Assembly: GCA_034698045.1 (NCBI GenBank)
Contig: JAQGAU010000492.1
Location: forward strand, 1-27,131
Length of the DNA: 27,131 nt
Reading direction: 5' to 3'
DNA from: Paramacrobiotus richtersi
Lineage: Eukaryota; Tardigrada; Eutardigrada; Parachela; Macrobiotidae
Positions within the stretch are counted from its first letter, which is position 1. Each line of letters begins with the position of its first letter. The notes beneath the pieces were generated by a model. That model did not search any database. It was given only the letters and a program-made list of their open reading frames with translations, and had not been told where the DNA came from. Position numbers and translations under genes: made by a program. Positions 20,492 through 27,131 of this stretch are shown here, in pieces.

Positions 20492-21115
20492 TAGGTAATG
20501 ACGGGTACAAGCAAATGGCGCATTACGTAAGCAGTTTCATTTCATTTTGCACCATTTTACGTCCTTCCAGCAGAAAAACACATTTCTTATTCGAGGAAAG
20601 AGTTGTTCTTAGTTAAGGAAAGTGAGGTTCACATTTAAGTAAATAAGACTAAAAGTTAACTTCTGTATACGATAGTTGATGCGTTCGGTAAAACCAGTTG
20701 CGAATCTGAAAAATAAGAGACAGTTGTTCCATATTAAGACGTATCATCTGAGCGTCACCTTATCTTTCTTTAGCAGTAGCCCAAAAACAAGGTAGACAAT
20801 ATAAAAATTTCAAAAATCAAAATTCAAATAAAAAATTTATCCCAGTTAGCACGTGAAGGAACAGCAGCCAAATCAAACTAACATTACCGCGCATTATTTC
20901 CATGCTTAAACGCTGAAACAAAAAAACAGGTCGGTCTGCTTTCTCCTGTCTGTAAAACGTTTACCGATTTCCGTATACAAAACAATTTCAGCTATAAATA
21001 CGTAACATAAACCGTTGTATAGCTTAGATTGGTCTAATTGTAATAAATTACTAATTTTATGGTATTTCTAGTGTACTTACTGAATTCCTAAAAATATAAC
21101 GTACGTCTGTAATAG

Positions 21116-21536
21116 ATATGGAAAAACCCATTTTCCTCCCTTTACACACGGCCCGACCTACGCGGTCCGCGCACTAGACTTACCCGGACTACTGGACGCC
21201 TGCCAGACCATGCCCATTATCAATCTGGAGGATGTCTGGTTCACGGGACTGTGTGCGGAAAAGGCGGGTGTGGCCCGGAAGAATGTTACCGCATTCTTAT
21301 CCATGCACCGGCGGCGGGGTGAATTCGACGCACAACCCGAGGTGGCCATACAAAAGGGACTGTTCTTCCATAAAATCTCCAGTGTCACCGTCAGGAAGGT
21401 GTGGGCCACCATGAACGCTCAGAGTTGTGATAGGATTGATTACTCCTGTGACAGATTTACCCGGGGACTTCGGGGGCGAAATATTCCGGCAGAGCAAGGC
21501 TCGTACTTGATACCCGTGTCCGTTGGGACATTTTAA
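21116..21536 (+). CDS. GT31 beta-1,3-galactosyltransferase-like, terminal exon
   Basis: The exon follows a splice-acceptor-like GTCTGTAATAG and encodes about 139 residues. It begins YGKTHFPPFTHGPTYAV, matching the YPPYxxGxGYxxS block of beta-1,3-galactosyl/GlcNAc-transferases. It continues with NLEDVWFTGLCAEKAGV, the hallmark ExDVxxG motif that contributes the catalytic acid and donor-site residues. These enzymes add galactose or GlcNAc in beta-1,3 linkage in the Golgi. The tail after KVWATMNAQSC is not conserved to my eye and ends at a TAA. The upstream half (membrane anchor, DxD motif) is not visible nearby, so this is either the last exon after a long intron or an orphan fragment. The acceptor choice is moderately sure; the frame is open only from about 21083. 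Confidence 0.7.
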
Positions 21537-21657
21537 TGGCATTTCGGGTTTTTTTGTTATTTACTCACATTTATTCACTTGTGTACGTTAGTCATCAACT
21601 TGTTTTCGTTTATGTGAACGTGTCAGAGCTCAACGCAAGTTTGTGGTGTAAGACGAC

Positions 21658-21663
21658 AATAAA
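21658..21663 (+). terminator. Poly(A) signal of the GT31 exon
   Basis: AATAAA about 120 bases after the stop codon, in the position expected for a real last exon. Confidence 0.45.
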
Positions 21664-23026
21664 ACACTACACTTAAAACACAATATTAATCCTACTACCT
21701 AGTTTTGGCTACCCGGTATAAGATTGAGACGGCTCCAGACTCCCGGCAACACATGCGCCAATGTCTGCCGAACAACCTGTCATGTCAGCTTCGCAACAAA
21801 CATATCAGGATTTTTGGTAAAAATATGTCTATGTGGGAAAGACGAAATCTTTGGCCCGTTTAGTTTATTTACCGAACAGACAAACCAACTGCCACTCAAG
21901 TCTGTTCTATAATGCGAGAGGAAGAACAACAGTAAAGCCTTATTATGCCAAACCTTGCTAAAACCAGAAAAGAGAGAAAACCCCGTACATTCCTACATGC
22001 TAAGATATTCTCGCCGCTTTTCATTATAATTATTTATCGTATTTTTATGTGGATGTCATCAACGAATTTTTCTTTGAAGTAATTACCAATCGCAGTTAGA
22101 ATTAGCTTTATATATAAAATCCTCTGAACAAAACTCCGGCGGTTGTCGCCTACATATGTATATCACATAAGCATCTGATTACACTGTGACATATGCATTC
22201 TAATGCGCGATAATTCTGGTTTACGCGATAATTATGCAGTGCCGGTAAATATTTCAATATTTTCGCTATCGTTTGTTAATTACCGAATCGTGCATCATGA
22301 TCAAAAAAAGTTGCATGCATTATGGTACGTAGGTAATCCACCATTAAATATGAAATAGGTAAAGACTCAAAAGACAGTGTCTACCATAAAGTTAATACAG
22401 TTAGCGGAGTAATTTAAAGATTCTGTGATGTTATGATAGTTTTTGTCGTGTGACTCATGCAGTACGCTTTGCTGTGCCAAACTATATAATTATAGCAGTA
22501 GAGTATTCTGATGTGTAAGCGATGTTTAGTTTGGCATGTATTTATAGTTCCGTTTTGTGGAACGATGGTCGCTATATGGTGGTACCAGCATATAAGAAGA
22601 GTTATCCTTCCGTCACTTTCGAGCTAGAGCATGGAAACAGCCATTTGTCAAGATGTTCGGGTGCACTGCAGCTCTGACTTGTGAAGGAAACGTTGACTTT
22701 GGCAATATGTGGATATGTGTGTACGTACATATATAAACTGGCATGCTCAGTATTATTATGTAAAAGACGACGGCGACTACAGCCGTATACGAATCTCGTG
22801 CATTTAAGTAAATTTATAACCACAGGCTTGGAAGTTTCTCATACAGCTTTAGCGTCAGAAGCAAAATCATGCCCGTTGCTTCGTTAGAACATGTTGGTAG
22901 TCTGCCTCTGCGGCACGAGCCGCAGGGGCCGAGGACGAACATGTGATAACGTTGCCGGTTCTGGAATTTACAGAACGATTGTATCCGGTATATGGGGATC
23001 CATACTCCAGAGTCCCGGTCATTATC
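21664..23026. other. Intergenic sequence, nothing recognised
   Basis: About 1.4 kb. Short ORFs on both strands (21724-21912, 22602-22823, 22681-22887) overlap each other and show no domain. Confidence 0.5.
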
Positions 23027-23052
23027 ACCGAAGCGAAGCGAAGGTCCTCCAT
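23027..23052 (-). repeat. Dispersed repeat, copy 2 (inverted relative to 11166)
   Basis: The minus strand begins ATGGAGGACCTTCGCTTCGC and ends TTCGGT, one mismatch from 11166-11191. The core CTTCGCTTCGGTC also occurs at 23987-23999 in the end of the second foldback element. Confidence 0.8.
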
Positions 23053-23079
23053 ACTCAACTCAAATGGATTTTAATGTCT

Positions 23080-23200
23080 GTCTGTCATTCTGTCGGTCGG
23101 TCGGTCATTATTTATTACTATATTTATTATTAATATTATTATTAACAATATTTATTTATTTATTTATTTATTATTGACAATATTTATTATATTTAAATAT
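23080..23200 (+). repeat. Microsatellite cluster (GTCT, GTCG, TTTA)
   Basis: Short runs of GTCT and GTCG at about 23077-23104 are followed by an AT-rich tract with TATT/TTTA repeats to about 23200. Confidence 0.85.
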
Positions 23201-23312
23201 AGCAAAACATTAAAAATTTATTATTATTCTGTGCAAGAGACTAACGACATTAATAATATACCGTCAAACATACTTATATATAGCCCACAATCATAAACAA
23301 TTGCATCCATGA

Positions 23313-24026
23313 TGCACTCGCTCGTTGCGGGCACTGGAAGACCGGAACGAAGGAAAGCAGCTGCCTGAAAACAATTCATGGCAAGGCAAACAGGATAGCG
23401 TCTTTGTCATTTACAGACAGAGGATTCCCCAAGGGCTACATTGTCCGATTCAAATACTACCGTCAGCCGTTGACAATTTCTACCTGGTCCTACCCTAATT
23501 TCCTGGTCCTACCTGGTTCGCGCGGCATAGTTTGTTTAGCGAGAACGAAACACATGTACCTCAGATCTTTAACCAACAGCTTATTTGTTTTAAAACTGTT
23601 TAAAACGGTCGATCTGTTATTGCGCTCTCTATTATTGCAATTCGCCTTCTATATTCAGCAAAACTGGATTCCGTGCTGTCAGTGTGTCGGTAGCCACTGT
23701 TGCGCATTGGCTAGCCCTTTGTGCTCATAATACCGCGCCCTATAATCTCAGCAAAACTGCGTTCCTGTCGGCCTGTGTAGACTGACTGAAACAGTTTCAA
23801 GGTAATAAGCCGTGGATTGAAGATCTGAGGTACACAGGAAATTAGGGTAGGCCAAGGTAGAAATTGTTAACGGCTGGCAGTAGTACTTGGATCAGACAAT
23901 GTTGCCCTTGGGGAACCCTCTGTTTGTAAATGGCAAAGAGTTGCTCCTGTTTGCCTTGTCAGGAACTGTTTTTAGGCAGCTCTTTCCTTCGCTTCGGTCT
24001 TCCAGTGCCCGCAACGAGTGAGTGCA
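23313..24026. mobile_element. Foldback element with long inverted arms
   Basis: The left end, TGCACTCGCTCGTTGCGGGC, is mirrored by the right end with one mismatch. The arms match inward over about 220-270 bases. Shared landmarks are CACTGGAAGACCG, GGCAAACAGGA, CATTTACA.ACAGAGG, TTCCCCAAGGGC, CAGCCGTT.ACAATTTCTACC, TACCCTAATTTCCTG, GTACCTCAGATCTT and, more weakly, AAACTGTTT. The middle (about 23590-23800) holds a direct repeat around CAGCAAAACTG. A frame in each arm reads TxRGFPKGxIV, but no long protein results. No target duplication is evident. Confidence 0.82.
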
Positions 24027-24049
24027 CTTTCCTAGTATATATGCGTGCC

Positions 24050-24134
24050 GGCTTACCAGCACGCATTTAGTGGCTGGGATCTTGGGATGTTGTACGATAC
24101 AACACCTGTCGCCGCTTACTAGCACGCACTAGAA
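24050..24134 (+). repeat. Short direct repeat and hairpin
   Basis: GGCTTACCAGCACGCATTTAG near 24050 recurs with a few changes as CGCTTACTAGCACGCACTAG near 24114. The first copy also forms a hairpin (TGCGTGC...GCACGCA). Confidence 0.6.
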
Positions 24135-24209
24135 CAACTTGTACCTCCGTGGGTGCTGGATGTTGGCTGCGGGCCTTGTAGTCGCAGCACCAACTCGTAA
24201 GTATGCCCA

Positions 24210-24701
24210 TTAATGAGAGGAGATACTGTATCTCGCAAAGTTAACAGCGAATACAATTGTTTTATAAATTTCAGAACCGCCGAGCTCCTCCGGTAGGCTA
24301 GCAGCCTCGGTTCCCAGGCGGCACCGAGGCTGTACTTGCCTGCCGGGTGGGTCGGGAACCAACCAACTGCCAACGATGAAACCGGCCCACCTGCACTTGT
24401 TTTGCCTTTCATATAAACGTGGTTGCAAAGTGCGATAGGACGAATACTGAACTGTTTTGGTTTTTTTTATTTCCGGAGAAGCTGAGGTGCTTTGAAGTAG
24501 CAGCAGTTTGAAGTGTTTCTTACTTAAGTCACAGATTCGGCAGTAATCATAATAAAAGACCTCAAAGGAGAAGTCCTCAGGCTCAGATATCACAACATTA
24601 CGGCAGAATGCTTGTTCTGCCATCCGGATTGGCATTCGCAGCGATGGGGCCATTGGGGTCCGGATTCCGGACACACACCGACTGATGTGCGGTTTGGCCA
24701 A
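24210..24701 (-). CDS. Hypothetical ORF, 163 codons, uncertain
   Basis: The longest uninterrupted ORF outside the mobile elements and the GT11 gene. The central part, EDFSFEVFYYDYCRICDLSK, looks protein-like, with a CxxC pair and aromatic residues. The C-terminal third has an odd Gly/Pro/Arg composition and lies over a GC-rich hairpin region at about 24290-24360. No family is recognised. It may be chance, or one exon of an unrecognised gene. It shares the minus strand with the GT11 gene that lies upstream. Confidence 0.25.
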   Translation of the reverse strand: MAKPHISRCVSGIRTPMAPSLRMPIRMAEQAFCRNVVISEPEDFSFEVFYYDYCRICDLSKKHFKLLLLQSTSASPEIKKTKTVQYSSYRTLQPRLYERQNKCRWAGFIVGSWLVPDPPGRQVQPRCRLGTEAASLPEELGGSEIYKTIVFAVNFARYSISSH

Positions 24702-24723
24702 GAGACATAAGAGAAGCGAGCGA

Positions 24724-24954
24724 ATGAGTACAGATACATCTATCAGTAATCAGCGCATCGGTACTGAGCTACAGCGTGCTAAAGCCATGGCGGTTCTGGG
24801 AACGGCTTCACCATCGGCCAGCTTGGACGAGATATTTTCAGTAATTCGGTCAGGCCGAGCGGAATCTGTGTGCCGAACACCTTGTACTGTTTCCTGTTCT
24901 TTCTGCTCAATTAAGTATGATTGGGTGATGCGCGTACGGGTTGTCATTGTGTAA
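24724..24954 (+). CDS. Hypothetical ORF or exon, uncertain
   Basis: 76 codons from the ATG at 24724; the frame is also open from an earlier ATG at 24685. The first part, QRAKAMAVLGTASPSASLDE followed by IFSVIRSG, has the amphipathic, protein-like look of real coding sequence. The end is Cys-rich and hydrophobic. The minus strand over the same bases is also open (24750-24947), so coding is not proven. No family is recognised. Confidence 0.25.
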   Translation: MSTDTSISNQRIGTELQRAKAMAVLGTASPSASLDEIFSVIRSGRAESVCRTPCTVSCSFCSIKYDWVMRVRVVIV

Positions 24955-25406
24955 CCATTAAATCATTCAATGAAAAGATACGAGTTTCGTTGTTCCTTCT
25001 GCCAGACTGAAATGTCATCTTGTGACTGGAAATGGATAATCCGCCTTTGCAACGAAATGCAAAATAGATAATGAATACAAGTGACACTGGAATAGGCAAG
25101 CACAAGTAAATTTATGTAGAAACGGAATTAACCGAATGTGGTTCTTACTGTTGACGAGAACAACTGATACCACAGCATGCGCGCAGAATATGCACTTTCG
25201 CAACGACTGAGCAGAATTCAGCTGAAGAAACTGCCCAGTCATTTGTTATAAGTTTAAATTAGTAATAAACGTATCGGGCGTAAAGCTTAAACCACAAACA
25301 GAAAAGTAGAAATAAAGGTCACACATATGTAATAAAAAAATCCGAAGTGTCTCCAACAATGACTAGACTACAAATGAGAGCCGGCAATCAAACTTCATCC
25401 GTGTTT

Positions 25407-27131
25407 TTAATCGGCCGCTGTCCACGTGGGAAAGAAGAAATCCTTCGCCCGGTACTCGCGACTCATGGGGGTCAGAGGGCGCGGCCAGTGCTTGTAGTAG
25501 AACACCTCCTTGGCCTCACTCAAATACGCTCCCCACCACCCAAATGTTCCCACGGATAAAATCAAGCTATCCATCACGGTCAACATGGCCATGTCCACTT
25601 CCGCTGTATTGTTCCCGTCCATATACAGTATGTTATCCCGCTGACCAAAGATCTATAAATGAACACCATCTAACAAAAATGAACGCCATCTGATATGCTA
25701 TGCCATTCGGATGTGCTTACGTCTGAAAACTTGTATAAAAAAAATATTATATATACAAATAAAAAATTTTATATTTATATAGAATTTTACAAAATTTTAC
25801 AAATTTTAGTATCGTTTCTATTTGCTTGCGAAAATTTTATAAAAAGTATATTATATGAATAAATAATTAATAGAAAAAAATATATTTATATAACATCTTA
25901 CAAAAATCCTACAAATTTTAGTTATCGTTTCTGTACGACGTTTGCTTGTGAAAATTTATAAAAAAGTATAATATGTAAAAAAATAATTAGACAAAAATAT
26001 ATATGTACATAACACATTTTACAAAATTCTAAAAAATTTGGTCATCTGTTTCTGTTTAATTCTAAGAATCAACAAACACCGATGCAGCACGTCGAACGTC
26101 TTTTACCCGGAATTTGTAGTTTCGTGGTGTCGTACTACCTACCTTTCGGCAAAACGGAAAATCATTGGTCACCAGCGCAATGACACTATTCGGATACTCC
26201 CGACTAAACCGTTCCGTCATCCGTGTCAAATACCGCGGCGTGGCCACCGAATGCCCATAGTTATGGTGTTCCGGTTTTAAAAGGTCACCGCGTCGGACAT
26301 GCATCCCGATGATCGCCACCGGCGTCCGCCCAGTCCGGCTGGTATAATTGCCAATTTCCTCTTCCAGATTGCGAATCACTTGATCATACACGGATGGTGT
26401 GAAGGTAAACTGGTGGACAATGGAATCGCGAATGTGGTGGAAATATTTCCAACACTGCAGGAAGCCGTTGAGGGAGACGATGGGTTTGACGCGGGCGGCG
26501 GTCAGATTGGTGGCAAGCTTTTTCGGGAGGGTGGACTCGTAGATACCGGCCGCGTCTACCCGGTGTTTGGGGAGGGAACCGGGCGGTGGTTTGGTGGGGA
26601 GGAGCGGGAAAGGGTGCTGGAAGTGGGACATGTGGGGATGAAGTTCCCCGAAGACCGCTACAATATGTTTTCTTGGAGTTTTCCCACCAGCAATGAAACC
26701 GCGATGTTTCTTACATCTGTTACATTTTTTATAAGTTTGTTATTATACGTTAGAACTTGTGGATTCATTAATTTAAGTAAAATATATTTATTTCTTTCGG
26801 TAATTTACTATTAGTTAAATTAACTATTTATTTGTAAATAATTTGGTGTAACTAAATTTTAACTTACCCGTTTCGGAGACCTTATTGCGTCTGATCTCGC
26901 ATAAAAATTTAAAAAAATATCAATAATTTATTTATCGTAATTTCATCTAAATATATCATAGGAAATATTTTTTATCTAATTATCCTGGTTTTTAAAATGC
27001 ACCAATGGGAGCTTACGTTTCCGTCCGCTGGATGCGGCTAACCCGAAAGTCGTGGCGGTCATGAACATGAAATTCCCCAGTCCATTGGCTCCCACTAGAT
27101 CATGTGTTAACTCAAAATTCTTCTCCCCCTC
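25407..27131 (-). CDS. GT11 alpha-1,2-fucosyltransferase-like gene, 5'-truncated by the window edge
   Basis: Three exons on the minus strand: 27017-27131 (partial), 26143-26657 and 25407-25652. Joined, they give about 291 residues in one open frame ending in a stop. Exon 1 carries GANGLGNFMFMTATTFGLA, the N-terminal GxxGNxxF block of GT11. Exon 2 starts PVFGELHPHM and holds VAIIGMHVRRGDLL, where HxRRxD binds GDP-fucose. ALVTNDFPFC follows. Exon 3 has VDMAML, SVGTFGWWGAYLS and YYKHWPRP, the C-terminal GT11 motifs. The enzyme would move fucose from GDP-fucose to galactose in alpha-1,2 linkage, in the Golgi lumen. The membrane anchor would lie right of the window. All visible splice joins keep frame and no stop interrupts it, so it looks functional. 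The substrate is unknown. Confidence 0.88.
25653..26142 (-). other. Intron between GT11 exons 2 and 3
   Basis: Minus-strand donor CGAAAG|GTAGGT and acceptor CATTTATAG|ATCTTTGG, phase 0, joining PFCRK to IFGQRDNILYMDG. The 490-base intron is unusually AT-rich and contains a tandem repeat. Confidence 0.82.
25700..26060. repeat. AT-rich tandem repeat in the GT11 intron
   Basis: About three diverged units of roughly 112-120 bases. The landmark TATCGTTTCT recurs near 25810 and 25922, and as TCATCTGTTTCTG near 26041. Each is preceded by ACAAATTTTAG-like sequence, and the first two are followed by TTTGCTTG.GAAAATTT. Confidence 0.7.
26658..27016 (-). other. Intron between GT11 exons 1 and 2
   Basis: Minus-strand donor CGGAAAC|GTAAGC and acceptor CATATTGTAG|CGGTCTTC. 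The join gives GRKPVFGEL, a good match to the GRKPxF pattern of the family. Other acceptors tried gave stops or another frame. Confidence 0.75.

Larger units (their letters stand above)
15682..21115. other. Long gene-poor stretch
   Basis: About 5.4 kb. The ORFs are short and mutually overlapping on both strands. I recognise no domain in any of them, including 16657-16968 minus (103 codons), 18306-18542 plus and 18622-18972 minus. A TACCA-rich low-complexity patch lies around 16120-16190. Hairpins at 16748, 19172, 20125 and 20471 and the repeat at 19883 are listed separately. It may contain a long intron or promoter region of the GT31 exon that follows, but no upstream exon could be picked out. 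Confidence 0.5.

Noticed and set aside
23404-23730. 108-codon plus-strand ORF
   Set aside because: It lies in the arm and centre of the foldback element. The matching arm gives a similar N-terminal reading (RGFPKG) but a different continuation, so no common protein is supported.
24145-24190. Stem GGTGCTG...CAGCACC, considered as a tRNA-like structure
   Set aside because: Only about 40 bases between the stem ends and no T-loop or anticodon arm, so it is not a tRNA gene.
1-27131. CRISPR arrays, operons and bacterial regulatory sites
   Set aside because: The sequence is eukaryotic, with introns and animal mobile elements. No array of equal repeats and spacers is present.

Overview
The window is eukaryotic and almost certainly from an invertebrate animal. 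Its genes carry spliceosomal introns with GT..AG ends (about 60 to 500 bases), the coding density is very low, and the mobile elements and the two glycosyltransferase genes belong to families typical of metazoans. The clade cannot be fixed from sequence alone. Expanded GT11 fucosyltransferase and GT31 galactosyltransferase families would suit an ecdysozoan such as a tardigrade, nematode or crustacean, but this is only a guess.

Layout from left to right. 1-1214: 3' part of a broken Pif1/Helitron-type helicase with one intron. 1398-2430: non-autonomous DNA transposon with terminal inverted repeats. 3620-8036: a minus-strand LTR retrotransposon with target duplication, both LTRs, primer-binding site and polypurine tract. 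It keeps a broken gag and some secreted-protein-like ORFs but no recognisable pol. A 453-base TA-flanked inverted-repeat element is nested inside its downstream LTR. 8884-9230: decayed tail of a reverse-transcriptase ORF, minus strand. 11320-14485: a hAT transposon of about 3.2 kb with a BED zinc finger, two introns, a C-terminal dimerisation domain and several frameshifts. It carries GGACCG-type subterminal repeats and nine copies of GGAATTCC. 14981-15681: a foldback element that is one inverted repeat from end to end. 15682-21115: about 5.4 kb without a recognised gene but with several short hairpin repeats. 21116-21536: terminal exon of a GT31 beta-1,3-galactosyltransferase-like gene with a poly(A) signal. 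23313-24026: a second large foldback element. 24210-24954: two weak ORFs of unknown nature. 25407-27131: three exons, minus strand, of a GT11 alpha-1,2-fucosyltransferase-like gene that runs off the right edge.

Most of the window is therefore a graveyard of nested and decayed mobile elements. The only gene that looks intact over the visible part is the GT11 gene. The GT31 exon is coherent, but its upstream exons were not found. If both are expressed, they would act in Golgi glycan synthesis.

The most interesting items are the hAT element dotted with a motif that seems constrained as DNA rather than protein, the pol-less LTR element that pairs gag with a signal-peptide-like ORF, and the large near-complete palindromic elements.
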